A DNA stretch of 64,000 nt from Actinomycetospora sp. NBRC 106378 (GTDB taxonomy: Bacteria > Actinomycetota > Actinomycetes > Mycobacteriales > Pseudonocardiaceae), in NCBI RefSeq assembly GCF_030269685.1, contig NZ_BSTT01000014.1:62001-126000 (forward strand), read 5' to 3'. Numbering within the stretch: position 1 is the stretch's first letter; every line of letters begins with the position of its first letter. Below, piece after piece: positions 19,329 to 28,035 of this stretch. The position numbers were made by a program, and so were the translations under genes. Under the pieces are notes generated by a model. It saw nothing but the letters and a program-made list of their open reading frames with translations, did no database searches and was not told the DNA's origin.

Positions 19329-19344
19329 TGGCAACCGTTATCAT
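19329..19344 (+). promoter_or_regulatory. Zur-like palindrome overlapping a leaderless rpmF promoter
   Basis: TGGCAAC-C-GTTATCA (19329-19343) is a 7-1-7 inverted repeat with 5 of 7 pairs, and its right half equals the TGATAAC half-site typical of actinobacterial Zur boxes. It overlaps TATCAT (19339-19344), a TANNNT -10 box placed 6 bp before the ATG, so a bound repressor would block the promoter of a leaderless mRNA. Zinc control is inferred from the motif and from the target gene. Confidence 0.5.
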
Positions 19345-19350
19345 CACGGC

Positions 19351-19521
19351 ATGGCAGTCCCGAAGCGCCGGATGTCCCGCGCGAACACGCACGCCCGCCG
19401 CTCCCAGTGGAAGGCGTCGGCGCCCGACCTCGTGCCCATCACGGTGAACGGCCGGGAGATCCGGGTGCCGCGGCCGTTGGTGCGGGCCTACCAGCGCGGG
19501 ATCCTGCGCCCGGAGGACTGA
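19351..19521 (+). CDS. rpmF: 50S ribosomal protein L32, cysteine-free form
   Basis: 56 aa. [21 protein letters not shown] is the L32 N-terminal signature (quoted in part as landmark residues 1-20). There is no cysteine anywhere, so this is a zinc-independent (C-minus) L32, unlike forms with a four-Cys zinc ribbon. Cysteine-free L32 is common in actinobacteria, but alternative ribosomal proteins of this kind are also classic Zur targets. No Shine-Dalgarno; the start codon follows a -10-like box by 6 bp. YciI-like gene downstream at 31 bp. Confidence 0.93.
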   Translation: MAVPKRRMSRANTHARRSQWKASAPDLVPITVNGREIRVPRPLVRAYQRGILRPED

Positions 19522-19552
19522 CTCCGGGCCCGGGTGGCGCCACCATGTCCCG

Positions 19553-19855
19553 ATGCAGCCACCTGCCCCGACGCGCTGGGTGTCGACCTACCGCGCGGTT
19601 CCCGACTTCCTGCCTCTCGCCCGCGAGCACGGCCCGGCCCACGCCGCGCGGCTGCGGGACTTCCGGGCGCGCGGTCTCGTCCTCATGGCCGGGCCGATGA
19701 CCGACCCGTTCGACGGCGACGCGATGGCCGTCTTCGTGAGCCGGGAGGCGGCCGAGGAGTTCATCGCGGGCGACCCGTTCGTCACGAGCGGTGCCGTGGC
19801 GGAGTGGTCGGTGCGCGGGTGGGCGGAGGCGCTCGGCACCTCGCCGGGGGAGTGA
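19553..19855 (+). CDS. YciI-family protein
   Basis: 100 aa with the YCII ferredoxin-like fold: an N-terminal RWVSTYRAVPDF, a conserved histidine (EHGPAHAARLRDF), GLVLMAGPMTD, AVFVSREAAEEFIAGDPFV and EWSVRGW. YCII proteins are small putative enzymes or stress accessory proteins; no specific reaction can be assigned. CACCAT lies 6 bp before the ATG as a possible -10 for a leaderless mRNA. Downstream of rpmF in the same direction. Confidence 0.8.
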   Translation: MQPPAPTRWVSTYRAVPDFLPLAREHGPAHAARLRDFRARGLVLMAGPMTDPFDGDAMAVFVSREAAEEFIAGDPFVTSGAVAEWSVRGWAEALGTSPGE

Positions 19856-19873
19856 GCGGCAGCGACCCCCGGC

Positions 19874-20083
19874 TCAGCGCCCGCGGCGTCGATCCCGGCC
19901 GAACAGGCCACCGGACGCCACCAGGAGCCCGAGCACGACCAGGACGATCCCGATGATCAGCCACAGCCGCTGCCCGGTCATGAAGCTGCCGCCGACCAGG
20001 CCGATGCCCTGCAGGGTGAACAACAGGCCGAGCAGGGCGGCGACGACCCCGACGACGCGGAGCGGGGTCCGGGCACTCTTCAT
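19874..20083 (-). CDS. Small two-helix membrane protein
   Basis: 69 aa. Two hydrophobic helices (about 8-30 and 38-60) separated by GGSFMTGQR, ending in a basic tail GRDRRRGR. No known function. A TATCGT -10-like box (20090-20095) stands 6 bp before the ATG, indicating leaderless transcription. It lies 21 bp after recQ in the same direction but seems to have its own promoter. Confidence 0.7.
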   Translation of the reverse strand: MKSARTPLRVVGVVAALLGLLFTLQGIGLVGGSFMTGQRLWLIIGIVLVVLGLLVASGGLFGRDRRRGR

Positions 20084-20104
20084 ACGTCGACGATAGAGAC
20101 TCCG

Positions 20105-22240
20105 TCAGTTCGTCGTCGCCACGGTGAGCGGCAGTACGGCCGGAGCGCCCGCGCGGCGCAGCAGCATCGCGGCGACGGTGAGCGTCCACCCCGAGTCCGA
20201 CACGTCGTCGACGAGCAGCACCGGTCCGGACGACGGGTCCAACCCGCTCGGGACCGACAGCCGTCGGTACACCTCGGCGAGCCGCTGGGCGGAGTTCGGC
20301 GGCTCCGGCTCGCTGTCGTCCTCCGGGTCGGAGTAGAGCGGCGGGGCGTCGTCGGCGAGTGCGCCGAGCAGGGGGAGCCGGCCGATCGACGCGAGGCGCT
20401 GGGCGAAGCTCTCGACGAGGGCGGGCCGGGTCCGGCTCGGCAGCCACACGATCCCGGTGGGCCGCTCCGACCAGCCCCACCCCTTGAGGACCTCGACCGC
20501 CGCGTCGACGACGGCGTCGGGCGTCAGGTCGTCGGCGCGCATCAGGGGGCGCAGCCGGGGACCCCACCCGACGTCGGTGAGCCGGCCGATCGCCCGGCCC
20601 TCCTCGGCGGCCTCCTCGGGCTTGATCTTGCCCTTGAGCGGCACGTCGAGGGCGTCCATGCCGCTCGGCCACTGCTTGCGCGGCGCGAGCGGGACCCCCG
20701 GCCGGTCGAGCACCTCCTGGGCCTGCACGCGGACGTCCTCGCCGACCGACGGGTCGTAGTGCCTCCCGGTGCAGTTGTCGCACCGCCCGCACGGCGCGGC
20801 GCCGGGATCGTCGAGCTGGCGGCGGAGGAACTCCATCCGGCAGCCCTCGGTGGTGATGTAGTCGAGCATCGCCTGCTGCTCGGCGCGCCGGGCCTTCGCC
20901 AGGCCGAGGTAGCGCTTGCCGTCGTACTCCCAGGGCTGCCCGGTCGCCTCCCAGCCGCCCTTGACCCGCTTCACCGCACCGTCGGTGTCGAGGACCTTGA
21001 GCATCATCTCGAGGCGCCCGCGCGACAGCTCCACGCGCGGCTCGAGTGCGGCCGTGGACAACGGGCGACCGGCGTCGGCGAGCACGGACAGGGCCACCCG
21101 CACCTGCGGCTCGCCGGGGAAGGCCAGCGAGGCGAAGTAGGCCCAGATGTCGCGGTCCTCCGGGCCGGGCAGCAGGAGCACCTCGGCGCGCTCCACGCCA
21201 CGGCCCGCACGGCCGATCTGCTGGTAGTAGGCCACCGGCGACTGCGGGGCACCGAGGTGCACGACGAAGCCGAGGTCGGGCTTGTCGAAGCCCATGCCGA
21301 GCGCGCTCGTGGCGACCAGGGCCTTCACGCGGTTGGCCAGCAGGTCGTCCTCGGCGCGCCCGCGGTCGGCCGGGTCGGTCTTGCCGGTGTACGCGGTGAC
21401 GGCGTGGCCCCGCTCCCGCAGGAACGCCGCCAGCTCGTCGGCGGCGCTCACGGTGAGCGTATAGACGATCCCCGACCCCGGCAGCTCGTCGAGGTGCTGG
21501 GCGAGCCAGGCGAACCGGTCGGCGCCCCTCGCCAGGGACAGCACGTTGAGGTGCAGCGACTCCCGGTCCAGCTCACCCCGGACGACCAGCGCGCCGTCGC
21601 CGTCCCCGGAGACGCCCAGCTGGTCGGCCACGTCGGTGGTCACGCGGTCGTTCGCCGTCGCCGTGGTGGCGAGGACCGGGACGCCGTCGGGCAGCTCGGA
21701 GATCAGGGTGCGGAGCCGGCGGTAGTCGGGCCGGAAGTCGTGCCCCCAGTCGGAGATGCAGTGCGCCTCGTCGACCACCAGCAGCCCGGCGGTGCGCGAC
21801 AGCTCGGGGAGCACCTGGTCGCGGAACTCCGGGTTGTTCAGCCGCTCCGGGCTCACCAGCAGCACGTCGACCTGCCCGGCCCGGACCTCGTCGTAGACGG
21901 CGTGCCAGTCGTCGGTGTTCGCCGAGTTCACGGTCACCGCGCGGATGCCGGCGCGCTCGGCCGCCTCGATCTGGTTGCGCATCAGCGCGAGCAGCGGGCT
22001 GACGATGACCGTCGGGCCCTTGCCCCGGGCCCGCAGCAGCGCGGTCGCGACGAAGTAGACCGCCGACTTGCCCCACCCCGTGCGCTGCACCACCAGGGCG
22101 CGCCGCCCGTGCGCGACGAGCGCCTCGATGGCCCGCCACTGGTCCTCGCGCAGCCGTGCCTCGGGCCCGGCGAGGCGCTGCAGCGTGGTCTCGGCGTCGT
22201 CCCGGAGATCGGTGGCCAGACCGGAGGGCGAGGTGGTCAT
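20105..22240 (-). CDS. recQ: RecQ-family ATP-dependent DNA helicase with phosphoribosyltransferase-like C-terminus
   Basis: 711 aa 3'-5' helicase of recombination and repair. Helicase motifs: Walker [11 protein letters not shown] (about 53-62; the usual GGGKS is GWGKS), motif [24 protein letters not shown] (about 155-176), TTATA and QxxGRAGRG. The zinc-binding cysteines CGRCDNC (about 490) follow. At about 674-686 is [13 protein letters not shown], the PRPP-binding signature of type I phosphoribosyltransferases, so the C-terminus looks like a PRTase-fold appendage. Starts ATG 22240 after GTGGAG. Such fusions are known in some actinobacteria; the function of the tail is open. Confidence 0.9.
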   Translation of the reverse strand: MTTSPSGLATDLRDDAETTLQRLAGPEARLREDQWRAIEALVAHGRRALVVQRTGWGKSAVYFVATALLRARGKGPTVIVSPLLALMRNQIEAAERAGIRAVTVNSANTDDWHAVYDEVRAGQVDVLLVSPERLNNPEFRDQVLPELSRTAGLLVVDEAHCISDWGHDFRPDYRRLRTLISELPDGVPVLATTATANDRVTTDVADQLGVSGDGDGALVVRGELDRESLHLNVLSLARGADRFAWLAQHLDELPGSGIVYTLTVSAADELAAFLRERGHAVTAYTGKTDPADRGRAEDDLLANRVKALVATSALGMGFDKPDLGFVVHLGAPQSPVAYYQQIGRAGRGVERAEVLLLPGPEDRDIWAYFASLAFPGEPQVRVALSVLADAGRPLSTAALEPRVELSRGRLEMMLKVLDTDGAVKRVKGGWEATGQPWEYDGKRYLGLAKARRAEQQAMLDYITTEGCRMEFLRRQLDDPGAAPCGRCDNCTGRHYDPSVGEDVRVQAQEVLDRPGVPLAPRKQWPSGMDALDVPLKGKIKPEEAAEEGRAIGRLTDVGWGPRLRPLMRADDLTPDAVVDAAVEVLKGWGWSERPTGIVWLPSRTRPALVESFAQRLASIGRLPLLGALADDAPPLYSDPEDDSEPEPPNSAQRLAEVYRRLSVPSGLDPSSGPVLLVDDVSDSGWTLTVAAMLLRRAGAPAVLPLTVATTN

Positions 22241-22316
22241 GGCTCCACGAAAGCACAGGGGTCCGACACCGTGGGGCGGGGTCGTCGGGAAGCCTTGACA
22301 TCAGCCGGAATCCAGG

Positions 22317-22332
22317 ATGCGATATATCGCAT
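22317..22332 (+). promoter_or_regulatory. 16-bp perfect palindrome over the GntR start codon
   Basis: ATGCGATATATCGCAT, a perfect palindrome whose last two bases are the AT of the start codon at 22331. A TTGACA -35 match sits at 22295-22300, so the palindrome covers the -10 and start region. It is the natural operator for the adjacent GntR protein (autoregulation of the GntR-acdS operon). Confidence 0.75.
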
Positions 22333-22978
22333 GCCGGTCCCGACGTCCGACGCCGCCGCCCCGCGCACCTCGCTGCGCGAGCAGGTGTTCGCCCGCCTGC
22401 GGGCGGCGATCGTCGACGGGACGCTGGAGCCGGGGGAGCGGCTGCACGACGCCGAGCTCTGCCGCTGGCTCGGCGTCAGCCGCACCCCCGTACGGGAGGC
22501 GATCGCGCGGCTCGAGCTCGCGGGGCTCGTCGTCGTGAAGCCGGGGAGCTCGACCGTCGTGAGCCCGCTGGACCAGCGCGCCGCGCGGGACGCGGCCGAG
22601 GTCGCCGCGGCGATGCACGAGCTGGCCACCCGCAGCGCCGCCCCGCACCTCACCGAGCAGCACCTGCAGGCCATGACGGCGGCGAACGGCCGGTTCGAGC
22701 GGGCTCTCGCCCGGGCCGACGTCGACGCCGCCGTCACGGCCGACGACGCCTTCCACCGCATCCCCGTCGAGGTCGCGGTCAATCAGGCGCTCGGCGACAC
22801 CCTCGAGCAGGTCACGCCCCTGCTCCGACGCATGGAGCGCACGCGCTTCGCGTCCCTGACCGGGCGGGCCTCGGTCGCCCAGCACACCCGCATCGTCGAG
22901 CTCGTGGCGGCCGGCGACGCCGACGCGGCGGGCCGCGAGGCCCGCGCCAACTGGCTCACCCTGACCTGGGAGAACTGA
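22331..22978 (+). CDS. GntR-family transcriptional regulator, FCD-like (FadR subfamily)
   Basis: 215 aa. Winged helix at residues 14-75 ([16 protein letters not shown]...[32 protein letters not shown]), then an all-helical ligand domain with histidines at DDAFHR and QHTRIVEL typical of FCD metal/acid binding. Its stop overlaps the acdS start (TGATG), so it most likely senses a substrate or product of the ACC deaminase branch. ACC deaminase is usually governed by Lrp-type AcdR in proteobacteria, so a GntR partner is a notable variant. No Shine-Dalgarno: ATG lies inside the operator palindrome. Confidence 0.9.
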   Translation: MPVPTSDAAAPRTSLREQVFARLRAAIVDGTLEPGERLHDAELCRWLGVSRTPVREAIARLELAGLVVVKPGSSTVVSPLDQRAARDAAEVAAAMHELATRSAAPHLTEQHLQAMTAANGRFERALARADVDAAVTADDAFHRIPVEVAVNQALGDTLEQVTPLLRRMERTRFASLTGRASVAQHTRIVELVAAGDADAAGREARANWLTLTWEN

Positions 22979-23985
22979 TGTCCCTCGACGACTTCGACCG
23001 CTACCCGCTGCTGTTCGGGCCCAGTCCGGTCCACCGGCTCGACCGGCTCACCGCCCACCTCGGGGGCGCCGCGGTCTGGGCGAAGCGCGAGGACGTCAAC
23101 TCCGGGCTCGCGTACGGCGGCAACAAGACGCGCAAGCTGGAGTACATCGTCCCGGACGTCCTGGCCAGCGGCGCCGACACGCTCGTCTCGATCGGCGGCG
23201 TGCAGTCCAACCACACCCGCCAGGTCGCCGCGGTGGCGGCGAAGCTCGGCCTGAAGGCGCGCCTGGTGCAGGAGCGCTGGGTGGACTGGCCGGACAGCGT
23301 CAACGACAAGGTCGGGAACATCCTGCTCTCCCGCATCCTCGGCGCCGACGTGCGGCTCGACCCCGCGGGCTTCGACATCGGCCTGCGCGACTCCTACGAG
23401 CGCGCGCTGCAGGAGGTCCGCGACGCCGGTGGCGTGCCGTACGGCATCCCGGCCGGGGCCTCCGAGCACCCGCTCGGCGGGCTGGGCTTCGCGCAGTGGG
23501 CCCGCGAGGTGGAGGCCCAGGAGGCCGCCCTCGGCGTCTTCTTCGACACGATCGTCGTCTGCACCGTCACCGGCTCCACCCACGCCGGGATGATCGCCGG
23601 CTTCGCGGACTCCGACCGGCCCCGCCGCGTGATCGGGATCGACGCCTCCGCGACCCTCGAGAAGACCCGTGACCAGGTCGACCGCATCGCCCGGCACACC
23701 GCGAAGCTGATCGGCCTGGAGCGCGACCTGCGCGACGACGAGGTCACGGTGCTCGAGGGCTGGGCGGGCGATCGCTACGGCGTCCCGGTCGCCTCCACCC
23801 GCGCGGCCATCGAGCTGACCGCCCGCCTGGAGGGCGTGATCCTCGACCCGGTCTACGAGGGCAAGTCGATGGCCGGGCTGGTCGACCTGGTGGTGAGCGG
23901 GGAGATCGAGCGCGGCTCGACGGTGCTCTACGCCCACCTCGGCGGCCAGCCGGCCCTCAACGCCTACTCCGGGGCCTTCGCCTGA
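22978..23985 (+). CDS. acdS: 1-aminocyclopropane-1-carboxylate deaminase
   Basis: 335 aa PLP enzyme converting ACC, the ethylene precursor of plants, to 2-oxobutanoate and ammonia. The PLP lysine is Lys50 in [11 protein letters not shown], with Ser77 in [12 protein letters not shown]. The Tyr-Glu pair in DPVYEGKSM and the LYAHLGG.PALN end match true ACC deaminases rather than D-cysteine desulfhydrases. Length and motif order agree with characterised AcdS proteins. Start ATG overlaps the GntR stop. The gene suggests contact with plants or another ACC source. Confidence 0.93.
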   Translation: MSLDDFDRYPLLFGPSPVHRLDRLTAHLGGAAVWAKREDVNSGLAYGGNKTRKLEYIVPDVLASGADTLVSIGGVQSNHTRQVAAVAAKLGLKARLVQERWVDWPDSVNDKVGNILLSRILGADVRLDPAGFDIGLRDSYERALQEVRDAGGVPYGIPAGASEHPLGGLGFAQWAREVEAQEAALGVFFDTIVVCTVTGSTHAGMIAGFADSDRPRRVIGIDASATLEKTRDQVDRIARHTAKLIGLERDLRDDEVTVLEGWAGDRYGVPVASTRAAIELTARLEGVILDPVYEGKSMAGLVDLVVSGEIERGSTVLYAHLGGQPALNAYSGAFA

Positions 23986-24009
23986 TCACGCCTGATCACG
24001 CCTGATCAG
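23981..24009. repeat. Triple 10-bp tandem repeat at convergent stop codons
   Basis: CCTGATCACG occurs twice head to tail and a third time as CCTGATCAG. The acdS stop TGA (23983-23985) is in the first unit and the stop of the convergent small gene (24006-24008) is in the third. Each unit contains the palindrome TGATCA. Confidence 0.8.
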
Positions 24010-24224
24010 ACCGTCTCGAGTGCCTCGCCGGCCTGCCGGACCGCGGGGTCGGAGCGGTCGGCCGCGAGCACGTGCCCGGCGCCGAGGACCAGGGCGACCG
24101 GCCACTCGAGGAGGCCCAGCACGCTCAGCGCGGCGACACCACCGACGAAGACCAGCTGCGGACGGGACAGCCGGAGGGAGCCGACCCACGGGAGGGTGAC
24201 GGTGGTGGTCGGTGGGGTGCTCAT
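24006..24224 (-). CDS. Small membrane protein
   Basis: 72 aa (MSTPPTTTVTLPWVG...). One or two hydrophobic segments at about 25-60 (LVFVGGVAALSVLGLLEWPVALVLGAGHVLAA), then a short charged end. ATG at 24224 is preferred; the frame is open to 24311 without recognisable sequence. The function is unknown. Convergent with acdS, divergent from the MoxR gene. Confidence 0.6.
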   Translation of the reverse strand: MSTPPTTTVTLPWVGSLRLSRPQLVFVGGVAALSVLGLLEWPVALVLGAGHVLAADRSDPAVRQAGEALETV

Positions 24225-24340
24225 CGCCCGGGGTGACCGGTGGCCACCCCGGCCCACACCTCCGTCCCGGACGACGGGTGTGGCCTGCGACCCGTGACCA
24301 GCGGGGGACAACTCGTCGATCTCCGGGCAGGATGCGGTTC

Positions 24341-25222
24341 GTGGGCAGCGACGCGACCGGCCGGACGACTCTCTTCGACTCCGTCGACGACGTCCTCGCG
24401 CGCCTCGGCGAGGTCGGCTACCTCGCGTCCACCGCGGTGGCGACCACCGTGTTCCTGGCCGACCGGCTCGGCAAGCCGCTGCTGGTCGAGGGGCCGGCCG
24501 GGGTCGGGAAGACCGAGCTCGCCCGGGCGGTGGCCGAGGCGACCGACGCCGGGCTCGTGCGGCTGCAGTGCTACGAGGGCATCGACGAGGCCCGCGCGCT
24601 CTACGAGTGGAACCACGCCAAGCAGCTGCTGCGCATCCAGGCCAGCCAGGGGCAGGACTGGGACGCCACCCGCGACGACGTGTTCTCCGAGGAGTTCCTG
24701 CTCACCCGCCCGCTGCTCACCGCGATCCGTCGCGACGAGCCGACGGTGCTGCTGGTCGACGAGACCGACAAGGCCGACGTCGAGGTCGAGGGCCTGCTGC
24801 TCGAGGTGCTCGGCGACTTCCAGGTCACCGTGCCCGAGCTCGGCACCATCACCGCGACGCAGAAGCCGTTCACGCTGCTCACCTCGAACGCCACCCGCGA
24901 GCTCTCCGAGGCGCTCAAGCGGCGCTGCCTGTTCCTCCACCTGGACTTTCCCGACGCCGAGCTCGAGCGCCGGATCGTCGCCTCCCGCGTCCCCCAGCTC
25001 CCGGAGGCACTCGCCGAGGAGCTGGTGCGGATCATCGGGGTGCTGCGGGGGCTCGACCTGCGGAAGGCGCCGTCGGTGTCGGAGACGATCGACTGGGCGC
25101 GCACCCTCGTCGCGCTGGGGCTCGACACCCTCGACGACGACGCGGTCCGCCAGAGCCTCGGCGTCGTCCTCAAGCACCGCGCGGACCTGGTCAAGGCCTC
25201 CTCGGAACTGCGGTTGAACTGA
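24341..25222 (+). CDS. MoxR-family AAA+ ATPase
   Basis: About 293 aa. Walker A VEGPAGVGKTELARAVA, Walker B VLLVDETDKADVEVEGLLLEVL (a Glu/Asp-rich variant), sensor 1 TSNATRELSEALKRRCLF. MoxR ATPases act as chaperones that insert cofactors or assemble complexes together with a VWA-domain partner, and such a gene follows with a TGATG overlap. GTG at 24341 has AGGA 8 nt upstream (24329-24332); ATG 24332 is the alternative. The pair resembles the CoxD/CoxE type, but no CO dehydrogenase or other client is in the window. Confidence 0.92.
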   Translation: MGSDATGRTTLFDSVDDVLARLGEVGYLASTAVATTVFLADRLGKPLLVEGPAGVGKTELARAVAEATDAGLVRLQCYEGIDEARALYEWNHAKQLLRIQASQGQDWDATRDDVFSEEFLLTRPLLTAIRRDEPTVLLVDETDKADVEVEGLLLEVLGDFQVTVPELGTITATQKPFTLLTSNATRELSEALKRRCLFLHLDFPDAELERRIVASRVPQLPEALAEELVRIIGVLRGLDLRKAPSVSETIDWARTLVALGLDTLDDDAVRQSLGVVLKHRADLVKASSELRLN

Positions 25223-26673
25223 TGGTCGCGACACCCGAGCGGGGACTGCCGGCCCACCTCGTCGACTTCGTGCAGGCGCTGCGCCGCCACCACGTCGACG
25301 TGGGGCCGGGTGAGACCGTCGACGCCGCCGCGGTGATGGCGGAGATCGACCTGCTGCGCCGCGAGCAGCTCCGGGAGGGGCTGGCCGCCGCCGTGCTGCG
25401 CCGCAGCGGACAGCGACAGACGTTCGACGCCCTGTTCGAGCTGTGGTGGCCGCTGGGACAGGGCGCCGCGCTCGGGGAGGTCGCGCTGCCCTACGCCGAG
25501 GACGGCTCGGTCGACGTCGACGCCCTGCGTGACCTGCTCGCCCAGCTCCTGGTCGACGGCGACACCGAGGCACTCTCCGAGCTCGCCCGTGCGGTCGTCG
25601 ACGGTCTGGGGACGCTCGGGGCGGGTCGGGGTCCGGGGTCGGGCGGCAGCGGCGGCCAGGGGCGGGACGGGTCCCAGGGTCCGCCGTCGGGGTTCTCCTC
25701 CTACCAGGCGCTGAACAGCGTGAAGCCCGAGACGCTCCTCGCGCGGGTGCTCGCGGAGCTGCGCACCCGTCGGCAGGCCGAGGCGGCCGACAGCCCGTTC
25801 GCCGAGGAGGTCGCCCGCCGCGAGACCCGCGCACGGATCGCCGAGTTCCGCCGGATGGTGCAGGGCGAGACCACGCGGCGGGGCAGCGAGATCCGGGGCC
25901 GGGAGGCCGCCGCGCGCACCGGGGTGCGCCGCCAGGCCGAGCAGACCGACTTCCTCTCCGCCGGCGCCGACACCCTCGCCGACCTGCGACGACGGGTCGC
26001 TCCGCTCGGCCGCCACCTCGCCACCCGACTCGCGGCCCGCCGCCGTCGGGCCCACCGTGGACCGATCGACATGCGCCGCACCCTGCGCCGCTCGATGTCG
26101 ACCGGGGGCGTGCCCGTGAACCTCGTGCACCGGCGCCCGCGGCCCGGCCGCCCCGAGCTGGTCCTGCTCTGCGACGTGTCCGGGTCGGTCGCCGGGTTCA
26201 GCCACTTCACGATGATGCTGGTCCAGGCGCTGCGCGAGCAGTTCTCCCGGATCCGGATCTTCTGCTTCGTCGACGGGTGCGTCGAGGTCACCGACCTGTT
26301 CACGCCGGGTGCCGATCTCGCCGGGATCCTCACCGACGTGCACTCCCGTCGCGGGCTCGTGGCGTGGAGCGGGCACTCCGACTACGGCCGGGCCTTCGAG
26401 CGGTTCGCCGACCGCTGGCCCGACGCCGTCACCGACCGCAGCTCGCTGCTGGTCCTCGGCGACGCCCGCACCAACCACCAGGACCCGGCGCTCGGGGTCC
26501 TCTCCGCCGTCGTCGCGAAGGCCCGGCACGCGCACTGGTTGAATCCCGAACCGCAACGGCAGTGGGGGACCGGCGACTCGGCGGCGATCGAGTACGGCCG
26601 GGTCATGCCGATGCACGAGTGCCGCACGGCGGCCCAGCTCGCCGGCGTGGTCGGCGGGCTGCTCCCGGTCTGA
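25222..26673 (+). CDS. VWA domain-containing CoxE-like protein
   Basis: 483 aa. The C-terminal von Willebrand A-like domain contains the MIDAS-like motif LVLLCDVSGSVAGFS (about 310-325) and a later conserved aspartate (LLVLGDARTN). The middle is arginine-rich (RRRVAPLGRHLATRLAARRRRAHRG), as in CoxE proteins. Start ATG overlaps the MoxR stop (TGATG), so the two are coupled and probably form one chaperone system. The client is unknown; the next gene, nadD, is unrelated. Confidence 0.88.
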   Translation: MVATPERGLPAHLVDFVQALRRHHVDVGPGETVDAAAVMAEIDLLRREQLREGLAAAVLRRSGQRQTFDALFELWWPLGQGAALGEVALPYAEDGSVDVDALRDLLAQLLVDGDTEALSELARAVVDGLGTLGAGRGPGSGGSGGQGRDGSQGPPSGFSSYQALNSVKPETLLARVLAELRTRRQAEAADSPFAEEVARRETRARIAEFRRMVQGETTRRGSEIRGREAAARTGVRRQAEQTDFLSAGADTLADLRRRVAPLGRHLATRLAARRRRAHRGPIDMRRTLRRSMSTGGVPVNLVHRRPRPGRPELVLLCDVSGSVAGFSHFTMMLVQALREQFSRIRIFCFVDGCVEVTDLFTPGADLAGILTDVHSRRGLVAWSGHSDYGRAFERFADRWPDAVTDRSSLLVLGDARTNHQDPALGVLSAVVAKARHAHWLNPEPQRQWGTGDSAAIEYGRVMPMHECRTAAQLAGVVGGLLPV

Positions 26674-26691
26674 GCTGGAACGGAGATGGCG

Positions 26692-27303
26692 ATGCGCGTC
26701 GGCGTCATGGGCGGCACGTTCGACCCGATCCACCACGGACACCTGGTCGCGGCCAGCGAGGCCGCCCTGCGCTTCGACCTCGACGAGGTCGTGTTCGTGC
26801 CCACCGGGCAGCCGTGGCAGAAGGAGAAGAAGGACGTCACCGCGGCCGAGGACCGGTACCTCATGACGGTGGTGGCGACGGCGTCGAACCCGCGCTTCAC
26901 GGTCAGCCGCGTCGACGTCGACCGCGACGGCCCGACCTACACCGTCGACACCCTGCGCGACCTCGCCGCGGTGTTCCCCGACGACGAGCTCTTCTTCATC
27001 ACCGGCGCCGACGCGCTCGAGCAGATCCTGTCCTGGCACCGCGCCGACGAGATGTTCGAGATCGCGCACTTCGTCGGCGTCACGCGGCCCGGGTTCGAGC
27101 TCGTCTCCGACCACCTGCCGAAGGGCGCGGTGTCGCTCATCGAGGTGCCGGCGATGGCGATCTCGTCGACCGACTGTCGCGCGCGCGTCGGGAAGGGCGA
27201 GCCGGTCTGGTACCTCGTGCCCGACGGCGTGGTGCAGTACATCGCGAAGCGCGGGCTCTACCGGAACGGTCGCTCGCCGTCGCGCCTGGAGCACCTGGGG
27301 TAG
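26692..27303 (+). CDS. nadD: Nicotinate-mononucleotide adenylyltransferase
   Basis: 203 aa. Transfers AMP to nicotinate mononucleotide in NAD synthesis. Nucleotidylyltransferase signature [12 protein letters not shown] near the N-terminus (HxGH), and [10 protein letters not shown] (variant of ISSTxIR) near the C-terminus. GGAG at 26682-26685 fits ATG 26692 (6 nt) better than ATG 26686. In most actinobacteria nadD is followed directly by rsfS; here about 2 kb with two extra genes intervene. Confidence 0.95.
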   Translation: MRVGVMGGTFDPIHHGHLVAASEAALRFDLDEVVFVPTGQPWQKEKKDVTAAEDRYLMTVVATASNPRFTVSRVDVDRDGPTYTVDTLRDLAAVFPDDELFFITGADALEQILSWHRADEMFEIAHFVGVTRPGFELVSDHLPKGAVSLIEVPAMAISSTDCRARVGKGEPVWYLVPDGVVQYIAKRGLYRNGRSPSRLEHLG

Positions 27304-27315
27304 CACCCCTCCTTC

Positions 27316-27360
27316 GTGGCAGGAAAGCGTCGTTGCTGTCATCCAGTGGCAGGGACGCCG
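27316..27360. repeat. Dispersed repeat (GTGGCAGGAA.. family)
   Basis: A 25-bp segment (27316-27340) differs from the left arm of the perfect hairpin at 46666-46690 by one base, and a second, degenerate copy starts at 27346. It fills the nadD-to-YdeI gap. Both copies are in the same orientation here, so no perfect hairpin forms. Confidence 0.7.
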
Positions 27361-27379
27361 CATCGTCACAATGTCGTCC

Positions 27380-27991
27380 GTGGACCAGCCGGAGCTCCTC
27401 CTGCCCGACGCCGAGGCCTGGCGCGCCTGGCTGGGTGTGAACCACACCGACCCGGTGGGCGTGTGGCTGGTGCTCGCGAAGAAGGCGGCGTTCACGGCGC
27501 CGGACCCGCCGACGACGTTGGTCTACGCCGAGGCGCTCGACGAGGCCCTGTGCTTCGGCTGGATCGACGGGCAGGTCCGTCGTCGCGACGAGCTCTCGCT
27601 GTTCCAGCGGTTCACGCCGCGGCGGGCGCGGTCCCCGTGGTCGGCCCGGAACGTCGGGCACGTCGACCGGCTCGTCGCGGCGGGCCGCATGCACGACGCC
27701 GGGCTCGCCGAGGTCGAGCGGGCGAAGGCGGACGGCCGGTGGGACGCGGCCTACGCCGGGCCCGCCACCGCGACCGTCCCCGACGACCTGGCGGCCGCCA
27801 TCGCGGCCTCACCCGCCGCGGCGGCCACGTTCGCCACCCTGACCAGCCAGAACCGCTACGCGCTCATCCACCGGCTCGGGCAGCTGAAGACCGCCCGCAC
27901 CCGCGACCGGCGGATCGCCGAGTACGTCGCCATGCTCGAGCGCGGCGAGACGATCTATCCACAGGGTGGCCGGAGGCCCCGTGAGCAGTGA
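27380..27991 (+). CDS. YdeI/OmpD-associated family protein
   Basis: About 203 aa. It has the family pattern AWRAWLGVNHTDPVGVWLVLAKKA (N-terminal), YAEALDEALCFGWIDGQVRRRDE, QRFTPRRARSPWSARNVGHVDRLVAAGRM, and the C-terminal helical part SQNRYALIHRLGQLKTARTRDRRI. These proteins are associated with resistance to cationic peptides in some bacteria, but the mechanism is unclear. CACAAT (27367-27372) is a -10-like box 7 bp before GTG 27380, favoured over ATG 27371. Inserted, with the FIST gene, between nadD and rsfS. Confidence 0.85.
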   Translation: MDQPELLLPDAEAWRAWLGVNHTDPVGVWLVLAKKAAFTAPDPPTTLVYAEALDEALCFGWIDGQVRRRDELSLFQRFTPRRARSPWSARNVGHVDRLVAAGRMHDAGLAEVERAKADGRWDAAYAGPATATVPDDLAAAIAASPAAAATFATLTSQNRYALIHRLGQLKTARTRDRRIAEYVAMLERGETIYPQGGRRPREQ

Positions 27992-28020
27992 TCCGTGCTG
28001 GAGCACGGAGAAGTGCTCAC
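27981..28020. terminator. Imperfect hairpin between convergent YdeI and FIST genes
   Basis: Arms 27981-27998 and 28003-28020 pair with three mismatches around a 4-nt loop. The arm sequence GTGAGCAgtgaTCCGTGC resembles the hairpin at 52089-52132, so it belongs to a small dispersed family. It overlaps the YdeI stop codon and could terminate both genes. Confidence 0.55.
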
Positions 28021-28035
28021 CAGGCCGGAGGCCAC

